From: an uncultured Enterobacteriaceae bacterium
GTDB lineage: Bacteria; Pseudomonadota; Gammaproteobacteria; Enterobacterales; Enterobacteriaceae
Assembly (NCBI GenBank): GCA_947631255.1
Contig: CANRKT010000019.1
Location: forward strand, 1-50,953
Direction: 5' to 3'
DNA length: 50,953 nucleotides
The notes beneath the pieces are model-generated. The model did not search any database and was not told the DNA's origin. It was given only the letters and a program-made list of their open reading frames with translations. This document shows positions 26,778 to 38,577 of this stretch, piece by piece (position 1 is the stretch's first letter; each line of letters opens with the position of its first letter). Both the position numbers and the translations under genes were made by a program.

Positions 26778-27857
26778 ATGATTAATAAATATCTTGTATT
26801 ACTGATTGGATTGTTTGTTTTTTCGCTTATTTTTTTAGGTTTAGCTGTTTATGACAAGAAAGGTCGCTTAACTGAAAAGGATAATATTTTGATAGATGCA
26901 TTTTTTGAAAACGTAAAACCGCAGTGTATTGGTCGATTTGTTGTTGATGTCCCCATTCCATTTAATAATGAGGAAGACAATAAAGTTTTCATTGATGATT
27001 TTCGTATTGAGAGTAAATTTATCTACCCTCCTGCGTTTAAACAACGTATTGAATTGCGTGAAAAAGCCCTCAAAAACCAAAAAACGAGTCAAAAAAATGC
27101 CCCGGCCCTTAAAGAAATAATCCAATTACCCGATGGTAAAGGTGTTATTTTCGATAGAAATAAATCGGGTTCTGATGATGCATACAGGATATTAGAGGCT
27201 CATGTATATACTGAAATGATTGCTTTTGTTATCACAATAAACATTAGAGATTTTTCTGATAAAAAATATGAAAAGAAAAAGTCTGATTTTTTGGCTAGAG
27301 GTTTCAATGAAATTCAAGCTAATGAAAGATACTCAAAATTAGCAGCTATGCAATCACTCATATCTCGATTGTCAGGACGAAAAAATGAAGATATCCCCGT
27401 CGACAATGGCGTTTGTATTCCGAATGGGTTTATTGCGGATAATGGAAATAAACATAAAGAAATCATATCATTTACGTATGAAAATGATGATTTTATTTTA
27501 GGGTTTAAATCCGATAATACGGCTATTGGTTCTAATGACACCTTGTTTAATCGAAGTCCTCAAATCAATGAAGCGATGTCATTATCAAAGAAAAGTACCA
27601 TTAAAAAAGGAAAATCATCACCAAATGGAATTCCATCTCTCGAATGGTTAATGGTGGGTAATCAGAATAAGCAAGAAGATGCTGACTTGTTTGAGTTCAT
27701 TCTGTATTCAAATGAAGTGATTGCTGATCTACAGAAACCCTTGCTGTACATTGGGTTAAATAATGCAGATAAAAGCACCCAATATAGTCAGTGGCAATTG
27801 GTGGAAATTTGGGATCGGATTGTTGGCTCGTTGCGCTATAAACCGAATGCGTTTTAA
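26778..27857 (+). CDS. Tli4-family type VI immunity protein, copy 2
   Basis: A 359-residue paralog of the preceding gene with the same plan: an N-terminal membrane segment (YLVLLIGLFVFSLIFLGLAV), KPQCIGRFVVDVP, PPAFKQRIELREKALKN, LPDGKGVIFDRNKSG and the identical C-terminus VEIWDRIVGSLRYKPNAF. The middle is substantially diverged. It starts 46 bases after copy 1. An earlier in-frame ATG lies at 26766; I prefer 26778 because the protein then begins with the membrane segment, but neither start has a strong Shine-Dalgarno. It may protect against a different effector variant. The cluster ends in a hairpin. Confidence 0.8.
   Translation: MINKYLVLLIGLFVFSLIFLGLAVYDKKGRLTEKDNILIDAFFENVKPQCIGRFVVDVPIPFNNEEDNKVFIDDFRIESKFIYPPAFKQRIELREKALKNQKTSQKNAPALKEIIQLPDGKGVIFDRNKSGSDDAYRILEAHVYTEMIAFVITINIRDFSDKKYEKKKSDFLARGFNEIQANERYSKLAAMQSLISRLSGRKNEDIPVDNGVCIPNGFIADNGNKHKEIISFTYENDDFILGFKSDNTAIGSNDTLFNRSPQINEAMSLSKKSTIKKGKSSPNGIPSLEWLMVGNQNKQEDADLFEFILYSNEVIADLQKPLLYIGLNNADKSTQYSQWQLVEIWDRIVGSLRYKPNAF
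27799..27850 (+). repeat. 52-base exact repeat, copy 2 (end of immunity gene 2)
   Basis: Exact partner of 26673-26724. A tract of full identity in otherwise diverged paralogs points to recent gene conversion or recombination. Confidence 0.9.
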
Positions 27858-27865
27858 TGTTTTCT

Positions 27866-27896
27866 TGAGCGATAATGATTGTGTTGTTATCGCTCA
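27866..27896 (+). terminator. Hairpin after the effector-immunity cluster
   Basis: TGAGCGATAA (27866-27875) pairs perfectly with TTATCGCTCA (27887-27896) across 11 bases, nine bases after the stop. CATTTAAC follows rather than a clean T run. Confidence 0.6.
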
Positions 27897-28037
27897 CATT
27901 TAACATAAGGGATCTTACGCGCTTCGCCTACCAGGTTCTCACCACTAAAACCCGCCGGAATGCGTATTTTAGTGGATCTGTTTGATATTGAAGAACAGAT
28001 CTGGCGAACAGAATAGGGTGACAGGTGAATTATCACT

Positions 28038-28071
28038 AGTCTGGATCCCCACTAATACGAGGATCCAGACT
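28038..28071 (-). terminator. Terminator of the alpha-galactoside operon
   Basis: AGTCTGGATCC (28038-28048) pairs perfectly with GGATCCAGACT (28061-28071) across 12 bases, nine bases after the stop of the MalM-like gene on the minus strand. No T run. Confidence 0.65.
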
Positions 28072-28079
28072 GAACAGTA

Positions 28080-28733
28080 TTATCCTCCCGTCACCACATT
28101 AATCAGCTCATTCGCCAGCTGGCTGAAACGACTAATCCGTACGGTAAGCGGGCCTGTTTCACTGGCTGTGCCATATTTGGTCAGCTCCAGGGGTGCTTCA
28201 ACCTGAGTCTTCTCTGCATAGATAGCCGATTCCGGAATCAACTTCACACGAGACGGTTCTGGGTGTATCACAGTCGAAATCACCAGCCAACGTGGTGCCT
28301 TCATTCCGGGTTGTACCAGCATGCTGGCAAACAGACGATGGCTTTGCAATACCGCAGGGGTACGGTAGACAAAGTCCTTATATGTCAATTTTTGCAGCGG
28401 TTTCCAGTCTGCATCGTAGATCACTGCTTGTGCCGCGAGGAACTGCTCGTGGCTTAACGGCGCAGTAAACTCAACGGTATAGGCCGTGTCGGTATTCGGC
28501 AGCGCGACGAGTTGTGCGCGTACACTGCTATTATCTTCGCTGATTCTTGGCGTTTGTGCGTCAAAATTCAGCTTTAACGATGACTTTCCGTTAAAACTCT
28601 GTACGGGCAGTTGATCCAGTGCGGTGCAACAGGCGGCTTGCGTCACCTCACGGGTATCCGCCGTTGAGGTTATATGCTGGGCGCAGCCGCTCAGAAACAA
28701 CAGGCTAAAAGCCATTGGGATTATTTTTTTCAT
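28080..28733 (-). CDS. MalM-like maltose-operon-type lipoprotein
   Basis: A 217-residue exported protein. The N-terminus MKKIIPMAFSLLFLSGCAQ is a lipoprotein signal with C17 as the lipidated residue. The mature part resembles MalM (a periplasmic product of the maltose operon whose role is unclear): a conserved CC-TALDQLP region, SLKLNFDAQTPRI, and AVIYDADWKPLQKL. In E. coli malM follows lamB; here it likewise follows a LamB-type porin gene by about 25 bases, so the pair seems to move as a unit. The frame opens at 28787, but the ATG at 28733 (or 28736) has AGGA upstream and gives the lipobox at the right place. Confidence 0.72.
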   Translation of the reverse strand: MKKIIPMAFSLLFLSGCAQHITSTADTREVTQAACCTALDQLPVQSFNGKSSLKLNFDAQTPRISEDNSSVRAQLVALPNTDTAYTVEFTAPLSHEQFLAAQAVIYDADWKPLQKLTYKDFVYRTPAVLQSHRLFASMLVQPGMKAPRWLVISTVIHPEPSRVKLIPESAIYAEKTQVEAPLELTKYGTASETGPLTVRISRFSQLANELINVVTGG

Positions 28734-28758
28734 CATTTTTCCTGAAGAGAGTTGTCCG

Positions 28759-30030
<1,272 letters not shown>

Positions 30031-30085
30031 CTATTAAAAAAGTGATGTTGCCGGCAGTACTATACTGTCGGCGGGATAGTAAAAA

Positions 30086-31432
30086 TTAACTACGTTTCTC
30101 AACCAATGCAGCCATAACGTCGTCATGGTATTGACCGTTGAGTTTGTAATAGCGGCGATAAATTAAATAACTGGCAGCCACTAATACAAATGGAATACCG
30201 ATCATCAATACGCGCATACCCAATATCGTATCGGCACTCTGAACTTCATTTGGAATATAACCGATAACCGTCAGCCCCATACCAATCAGGAAGCCTGCGA
30301 AAGCAGCGGCAGCTTTTACCAGCATGGTCTGTACCGAGAAAATCACGCTTTCACTGCGCATACCGGTTTTGTATTCACCATAGTCTACGACGTCGGCCAG
30401 CATCACTGTCGCCATGGCCAGTGAGAAGCCAGAACCCAGTTTAAGTAGCGCGCCAGAGAGACCGACAAGGATATGACTTTCAGGCATAAAAATGCTTGAA
30501 AACAACAGGATAAGGCAGCTTAACAATGGGAAGATACAGGCCAGGCGCCATACGGTAGGGCGTGAAAGACTGGCAACCACTTTCGGAAACAGCAGTAAAC
30601 CAGCGATTTCTGCTGCACCTGATAGCATCATAAATACCGGGAAGAGGTCTTTATTTCCGATGGCGTAGGCAAAGTAATAAATCGCAAAACCACCTGCCAG
30701 CTGCATCGCCATATTAAAGCTCAGTACGATACCAATCAGAGCCTTCAGCTGGTCGTTTTTGGTGATGATATTGATCATATCTTTGAAGCTGATTTTGGGT
30801 TTACTGACTTTGACGTCGACAGTTTCCTTTACGTTAACCACAGTGATGATGGCACTGATAATAAACAGGACGGCAATAACCATGCTGACGCGGACAAAAC
30901 CACTGGCACTATTACCGTCACCCAGCCACTCAATGGCTTTCAGGCCAAAGGCTCCCATCAGCAGCCAGGCAACACTGGCGAACAGACGTGGTATAACGAC
31001 AATTCTTTCGCGTTCTTTTTTCTCTTTGGTTAATGACGGGATCATTGACCAGTATGGAATGTCCATGATCGTATAAGTCATGCCCCATAATATATAGGAA
31101 ACAGATGCGTAAATATAAAGCCAGATACCGGTAAATTCATGGGTAATAAAGACCCCAATCATCACTACGGAGTTAATAATCGTGCCGATTAAAATCCATG
31201 GGCGGAATTTACCAAAGCGACTGTGGGTATTATCAACAATTAAACCCATTACCGGGTCAGTTATCGCATCCCAAATCCGGGCGAATAAAAATAGTGAACC
31301 AACAAAGGCAGCTGAAAGGCCAACCACATCGGTATAATAAAACATCAAATAGAGGTAGATAATTGAACAGGCAAGATCCTTACCTAGCGCCCCTATACCG
31401 TAGGAGAGCTTACTTGTATTGCTGATACTCAT
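30086..31432 (-). CDS. MelB-type glycoside:cation symporter (GPH family)
   Basis: A 448-residue inner-membrane symporter close to melibiose carrier MelB (MSISNTSKLSYGIGALGKDLA, FGKFRPWILIGT, ILWGMTYTIMDIPYWSMIP, ADVVDYGEYKTGMRSES). The residues that bind cation and sugar in E. coli MelB are conserved in place: D19, D55 and D59 in RIWDAITDP, and D124 in TIMDIPYW. It has about twelve membrane segments. With lacY absent, this is the only galactoside permease in the locus and may serve melibiose, raffinose and perhaps lactose. The ATG has AAGGA at five bases. It starts 41 bases after the alpha-galactosidase gene. Confidence 0.92.
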   Translation of the reverse strand: MSISNTSKLSYGIGALGKDLACSIIYLYLMFYYTDVVGLSAAFVGSLFLFARIWDAITDPVMGLIVDNTHSRFGKFRPWILIGTIINSVVMIGVFITHEFTGIWLYIYASVSYILWGMTYTIMDIPYWSMIPSLTKEKKERERIVVIPRLFASVAWLLMGAFGLKAIEWLGDGNSASGFVRVSMVIAVLFIISAIITVVNVKETVDVKVSKPKISFKDMINIITKNDQLKALIGIVLSFNMAMQLAGGFAIYYFAYAIGNKDLFPVFMMLSGAAEIAGLLLFPKVVASLSRPTVWRLACIFPLLSCLILLFSSIFMPESHILVGLSGALLKLGSGFSLAMATVMLADVVDYGEYKTGMRSESVIFSVQTMLVKAAAAFAGFLIGMGLTVIGYIPNEVQSADTILGMRVLMIGIPFVLVAASYLIYRRYYKLNGQYHDDVMAALVEKRS

Positions 31433-31473
31433 ATTTTTCCTTTATTTTTTAAGACACCAGATCAGAGGAAGTA

Positions 31474-33588
31474 TTAATCCTGTGCTTCAAGTAGCAGCAG
31501 CACTGCAGATTCAGGATCCAGTACTGGCATAGCCAGTCCTGCGTGTTGCAGCCAGTCACCCGATAACTCAACACCCTCGGCCACCCATGCTGGTTGGGTA
31601 CTGACAATACCGTTACTGAAATTTTCAGCCGCATCGATAACACTGACACGATAGGTAACGTGAGGATCGAGCCCTTGTAAACGTAGCGCACCGCTCAGCG
31701 CCCAGGTTGGCATGGCCAGTTGAGCAATAGCGACCAGCGCCTGACGGCGGTCGGCAGAGATAATAGAAGTGATGCTTTGTGCCGCAGAGTCATCACTGTC
31801 GAGGCGATAGAGCGTGCCTTCATGAATCAACTGACGATATTTTTTATAGATTTCGATATAACGACTAAAACCGGCTTTATCTTCCTCAGAGGCTTTAAGC
31901 GGATCCAGCTCTATACCTAAATGTCCGAACAGTGCGGTGATACCCCGGAAATGAATATCTGAGACCCGACGAGTAGAGTGGCTTTTTTTCGCACCGATAT
32001 GTGCACCCATCACTTCCGGTGGGAAGAAGTAACTGAAACCACGCTGAATAGCATGGCGCTCAAGGGCGTCGTTATTGTCTGATGGCCAGAAACGCTGAAC
32101 ATGACGCAGAATTTCATAATCAATACGTCCGCCACCAGCAGCACAGGACTCGATATCTACCTCTGGATGCTTCTCACGTAACGCAGCCATTAAGGCATAG
32201 ACGCGTTCCACCTGCTGCGTTTGTGCCGGACGTTGCTGGTGACCAGGCTGAACCACTTCACGGTTCATATCCCACTTCAGATAAGAGATGTTGTAGCGGC
32301 TCAGCAGGGTATCGAGACGCTCAAACAAATAATTAAAGACTTCGTCGTTACACAGATTCAGCACGTATTGATTACGGCCAATCGGCTGCTGATAATCGCT
32401 CAGCTCAAGTAACCAGTCAGGATGTTGGCGGTAAAGATCCGAATTTTTGCTGATCATTTCTGGTTCAACCCACAGGCCAAAAGTCATGCCTTGTTTCAGA
32501 ACATGGGCAATAACTGGCTCCAGTCCTTGTGGATATTTTTTCTCATCAACAATCCAGTCACCTAGCGCAGCTTTATCGTCATTACGGCCAAGGAACCAGC
32601 CATCATCGATAATAAAACGCTCAACACCCATCTGTGCAGCCTGGGTTGCCATCTCCATAATGTACTGTGGGTCATGGTCAAAATAGATCCCTTCCCAGGT
32701 ATTGAGATGAACCTGGCGGGGTTTATCTGAGGTAAAGCTCAGTAGCTGGCGACGAATATAGTTGTGGAACTGCTGGCTCATACCATTCAGACCGTGACCG
32801 CTCCAGGTTGCGTACAACAGCGGAGTGGTCACGCTTTCTCCTGGCTGCAACACAATCTCGCCCGGAACATACAGTGCTTCGGCTTGCAGAACGCGGCGTC
32901 CATCGGCTTTGACATCAATACGCATGCGGTGGTTACCACTCCAGGCAAGATGAACTCCCCAGACTTCTCCGTGATTTTCGCCAAAGCCCGGTGTACCGGT
33001 TACCAGTGCCGGATAGTGTTGATGCGAGGTACGACCGCGACGGTTTTCCTGCTGATAACCACCGTGAGTCAATGAGTGACGATGTTGCTGGAATTCATAG
33101 ACCCAGCGACCGTAAAAGGAAAGACACTCGCTGGCGCGCTCCGGTAAGGGAAGGGTGATGGCCAGGCGGGAAACATCGTAAGCGGTCTCGCCGGTATTCG
33201 TCAGAGTATGACTGAGTCTGATGACATCGCTTTCGCTGTCAAACAGCAGGTGTGAGGTGACGCACAAGCCCGCAGCACTATCTTCGCTGTGGATCTGCAA
33301 ACCTTCTGGCGTTTCTTCTATTTTGCTGATGGTAAAGACCGGCGACCAGTGCTGACCATTCCGGTGCCCTTCAATTCCAGGACTGCCGAACAGACCACGA
33401 CCATTTTCAGCCATCAGGGATACGGGGGTATCGGTATCCAGTCGTCCATAGGGAACAGCGCGACTCAGTGCCAGTTTAGCGCCGTGGCTTGGGGCAAGTT
33501 TACGTCCCCAGTAAAGGATCTCACCGCCGCCAGCGGGATCGATACACAAAGTAGAAGTGTTTCCTGAGAGAAAGCGCGTGGGTTCCAT
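31474..33588 (-). CDS. Alpha-galactosidase, GH36 (RafA-like)
   Basis: A 704-residue glycoside hydrolase family 36 enzyme that removes terminal alpha-1,6-galactose from melibiose and raffinose. It has the N-terminal beta-sandwich and the catalytic barrel with NTWEGIYFDHD, RFIIDDGWFLGRND and GLWVEPEMI. The nucleophile is D440 in YLKWDMNRE and the acid/base is D504 in WPSDNNDALER, with CAAGGGRIDYE between. No signal peptide, so it is cytosolic like RafA. The open frame extends to 33666, but the ATG at 33588 has AGGA at seven bases and matches RafA starts (MEPTRFLS). First gene of a four-gene operon. Two lac-operator-like sequences lie upstream. Confidence 0.93.
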   Translation of the reverse strand: MEPTRFLSGNTSTLCIDPAGGGEILYWGRKLAPSHGAKLALSRAVPYGRLDTDTPVSLMAENGRGLFGSPGIEGHRNGQHWSPVFTISKIEETPEGLQIHSEDSAAGLCVTSHLLFDSESDVIRLSHTLTNTGETAYDVSRLAITLPLPERASECLSFYGRWVYEFQQHRHSLTHGGYQQENRRGRTSHQHYPALVTGTPGFGENHGEVWGVHLAWSGNHRMRIDVKADGRRVLQAEALYVPGEIVLQPGESVTTPLLYATWSGHGLNGMSQQFHNYIRRQLLSFTSDKPRQVHLNTWEGIYFDHDPQYIMEMATQAAQMGVERFIIDDGWFLGRNDDKAALGDWIVDEKKYPQGLEPVIAHVLKQGMTFGLWVEPEMISKNSDLYRQHPDWLLELSDYQQPIGRNQYVLNLCNDEVFNYLFERLDTLLSRYNISYLKWDMNREVVQPGHQQRPAQTQQVERVYALMAALREKHPEVDIESCAAGGGRIDYEILRHVQRFWPSDNNDALERHAIQRGFSYFFPPEVMGAHIGAKKSHSTRRVSDIHFRGITALFGHLGIELDPLKASEEDKAGFSRYIEIYKKYRQLIHEGTLYRLDSDDSAAQSITSIISADRRQALVAIAQLAMPTWALSGALRLQGLDPHVTYRVSVIDAAENFSNGIVSTQPAWVAEGVELSGDWLQHAGLAMPVLDPESAVLLLLEAQD

Positions 33589-33651
33589 AACGTCGTCCTG
33601 TTCAAAAATACCTGATGATGAACAAGATATTAACATCCATTGCCAAATGTG

Positions 33652-33669
33652 ATTGTGACCGCTCACTCA
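33652..33669 (-). promoter_or_regulatory. Symmetric lac-operator-like site before the alpha-galactosidase gene
   Basis: ATTGTGACCGCTCACTCA matches the ideal symmetric lac operator ATTGTGAGCGCTCACAAT at 14 of 18 positions, with the central GTGA and CGCTCAC intact. It lies 64 bases before the alpha-galactosidase start. Confidence 0.65.
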
Positions 33670-33770
33670 AAAATTGTTAGGTTTTCTGTTTTTTTTGACA
33701 AAAATGGAGGTTTTATTAATTTCTTGTGAAAATAATAACCACACTATATTGATATATATAGGTTGTTTGA

Positions 33771-33791
33771 ATATGTGAGCGAGTTGCAATT
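33771..33791 (-). promoter_or_regulatory. lacO2-like site upstream of the alpha-galactosidase promoter region
   Basis: ATGTGAGCGAGTTGCAA (from 33773) resembles the E. coli auxiliary operator O2, ATGTGAGCGAGTAACAA, differing at two bases. It lies about 120 bases upstream of the symmetric site, a spacing that could support repressor looping. Confidence 0.55.
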
Positions 33792-33823
33792 TTTGTTTGA
33801 AAGAGAGAGGGAGCCTGCCTTAA

Positions 33824-33856
33824 ATAAAAAAACGGCGACCCAATGGCCGCCGTTTT
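33824..33856 (-). terminator. Terminator of lacZ
   Basis: On the minus strand AAAACGGCG (33856-33848) pairs with CGCCGTTTT (33837-33829) and is followed by further T residues. It starts 18 bases after the lacZ stop, separating lacZ from the alpha-galactoside operon. Confidence 0.85.
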
Positions 33857-33874
33857 CAGGGAAATATAACAAAA

Positions 33875-36949
<3,075 letters not shown>

Positions 36950-36968
36950 TCAGGCTCCTTGATTTGTT

Positions 36969-36987
36969 TTGTTATCCGCTCACAATT
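36969..36987 (-). promoter_or_regulatory. Primary lac operator (lacO1-like)
   Basis: The minus strand reads AATTGTGAGCGGATAACAA, identical to the first 19 bases of E. coli lacO1; only the last two bases differ. It begins at the predicted transcription start and ends 22 bases before the lacZ ATG. Confidence 0.93.
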
Positions 36988-36993
36988 TAACTT

Positions 36994-37022
36994 ACTATGT
37001 GAGGATACCTGACATTTGTAAA
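36994..37022 (-). promoter_or_regulatory. lac promoter (-35/-10)
   Basis: On the minus strand TTTACA (37022-37017), as in E. coli lac, is followed after 17 bases by CATAGT (36999-36994). The operator starts seven bases further on. Confidence 0.75.
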
Positions 37023-37039
37023 GCATCATTACGATAGAG

Positions 37040-37055
37040 GGTGATGAGATTCACA
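37040..37055 (-). promoter_or_regulatory. CRP site of the lac promoter
   Basis: GGTGATGAGATTCACA matches TGTGA-N6-TCACA with one mismatch. Its centre is about 70 bases from the operator centre; the corresponding E. coli distance is about 72, so class I activation is likely conserved. Confidence 0.8.
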
Positions 37056-37060
37056 ATAAT

Positions 37061-37078
37061 TGCCCCAATACAGGGGCA
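37061..37078 (-). terminator. Short hairpin after lacI
   Basis: TGCCCC (37061-37066) pairs with GGGGCA (37073-37078) 12 bases after the lacI stop on the minus strand, followed by AATTATT. It may limit read-through from lacI into the lac promoter. Confidence 0.5.
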
Positions 37079-37089
37079 CTCAGAAAGAA

Positions 37090-38166
37090 TTATTTCAGGC
37101 GAGCAACCTGGCGTGCCAGATGGGTGAGTTCTTTAGCCAGATGCTGAGCCGATACGGCATTGTTTTGGGGTTTGTCGGTAGTCTTACGTTCAATCAGCGT
37201 CACGGGCAGTAACTCGGATACCGTCTCTTCGCCTTCGATAAGCGCCAGCAAACGATCTACACTGACTTTGCCAAGATTTTTAAAGTCCTGTTTGATAGTA
37301 GTAAGTGGGGGAGTAAAACAGGCACTGTCTTCTGTATCGTCATAGCCCACCACTGAAATGGCACCCGGCACGGGCAAACCAAACTCAGAGAGGGCGCGTA
37401 GCGCACCCAGCGCCATCTGATCGTTAGCGACCAGTAAAGCAGAGGGGATAATACCTTCATTTAGCAGCTGTGTGACATGCTGATAACCGGACAGTGAACT
37501 CCAGTCTCCGTGCATCACTGCCAGAGGGGTAAGTTGGTGACTGGCAAGTTCAGACTTCCAGCCCTCAAAGCGCAGTCGCGCAGAAATAGAACTGAGCGGG
37601 CCGACAAGCAGGGCTATTTTCTGATGGCCTAACCCGACCAGATGCTCGACACCCAGCTTCGCACCGAGTTGCGGGTCAAAAATAATATGGTGCATCTCAG
37701 AGTAAGGCGATGAATCAAGGAACAGTACTGGGATAGAACCACACAGCTGGACGATTTCCTGGGTCTGTTCATCTTCCATCGGAATATTAACCAGAATGCC
37801 ATCAACACGTTGAGAGAGTAACTGACTGACAGCTGTCTTACTGGCTTCCAGTCCTGACTGTTCGGTCATCGATATCACGACATTAAACTGGAGTTCACTG
37901 GCCCGGGACTTGGCTGCGGCAACAATTTGTGATGGAGCATGCAGAGCCAGATTAGTGGTGGCAAAACCCAGAGTATGGGTCAGCTTTCCAGCTAACTGCT
38001 GTGCCATACGATTGGGAATATAGTTCAGCGCGTTCATCGCTGCTTCAACCTTGAGGCGGGTTTTCTCAGAAACATGCGCCGCCTGATTGATAACCCGCGA
38101 GACTGTCTGGTAGGAAACACTGGCGTGCTTAGCCACATCATAAAGGGTTGCAGACTTCGGTTTCAT
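37090..38166 (-). CDS. lacI: Lac repressor LacI
   Basis: A LacI-family repressor of 358 residues (360 in E. coli), close to E. coli LacI throughout. The DNA-binding helix LYDVAKHASVSYQTVSRV keeps the YQ recognition pair, and the hinge NYIPNRMAQQLAGK is retained. The core has LALHAPSQIVAA, LGVEHLVGLGHQKIALL, LVANDQMALGALRA and ISVVGYDDTEDS. The leucine-rich C-terminal tail (LAKELTHLARQVARL) is the tetramerisation helix, so DNA looping is possible. The frame opens at 38184, but the ATG at 38166 has AAGGA at eight bases and matches the MKP start of LacI. It represses lacZ and, by operator evidence, probably the alpha-galactoside operon. Confidence 0.95.
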   Translation of the reverse strand: MKPKSATLYDVAKHASVSYQTVSRVINQAAHVSEKTRLKVEAAMNALNYIPNRMAQQLAGKLTHTLGFATTNLALHAPSQIVAAAKSRASELQFNVVISMTEQSGLEASKTAVSQLLSQRVDGILVNIPMEDEQTQEIVQLCGSIPVLFLDSSPYSEMHHIIFDPQLGAKLGVEHLVGLGHQKIALLVGPLSSISARLRFEGWKSELASHQLTPLAVMHGDWSSLSGYQHVTQLLNEGIIPSALLVANDQMALGALRALSEFGLPVPGAISVVGYDDTEDSACFTPPLTTIKQDFKNLGKVSVDRLLALIEGEETVSELLPVTLIERKTTDKPQNNAVSAQHLAKELTHLARQVARLK

Positions 38167-38368
38167 ACCGGGATTCCTTGTCATTTAGCCTGTTAGTTAT
38201 GGTTCTCAGTCACGAAAATCGCTTGAAATATCATAGCATTTGTCCGAGAAAGTGCACAGCAGGACTGTCCGTTCCTTCTCATCAATGATGTCATTCTCAC
38301 AATTTACGGCATAACTATCCGCTAAGACGGAGAAATGATCGCCTGTGTGGGAATTTATATGGAGATTC

Positions 38369-38518
38369 ATGGCTATCTGGATATCACAGGATGAATATGA
38401 ATGCTGTGAGGAAAAACCTGTAAAAACAGGCTTTCCTGAACTGTATTATATTTTCCGGGTAATATGGGGTTATCGGAAATGGATAAACCCCGACCTTCAG
38501 GTGACTTCGCTCGCGTAA
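38369..38518 (+). CDS. Possible 49-residue small protein
   Basis: Within the gap between lacI and the methyltransferase gene, an ATG at 38369 with GGAG four bases upstream opens a frame starting MAIWISQDEYECCEEKPV and containing PELYYIFRVIWGY. It has no known domain. Its stop lies a few bases before the methyltransferase terminator on the other strand. Chance is quite possible; the Shine-Dalgarno is the main support. Confidence 0.25.
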   Translation: MAIWISQDEYECCEEKPVKTGFPELYYIFRVIWGYRKWINPDLQVTSLA

Positions 38519-38523
38519 GGCTT

Positions 38524-38561
38524 AATGAAAAACGGCTTCAAACTTTATTTCTGAAGCCGTT
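38524..38561 (-). terminator. Terminator of the methyltransferase gene
   Basis: AACGGCTTCA (38531-38540) pairs perfectly with TGAAGCCGTT (38552-38561) across 11 bases. On the minus strand a T run follows (A bases 38528-38532 on plus). It starts 16 bases after the stop. Confidence 0.85.
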
Positions 38562-38577
38562 ATCGCAAGTTCGAATC

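Noticed and set aside
36994-37014. A second CRP site, TGTGAGGATACCTGACA, near the lac -10
   Set aside because: The right half does not fit TCACA at the six-base spacing, and it overlaps the -10 region; the site at 37040-37055 is far better placed.
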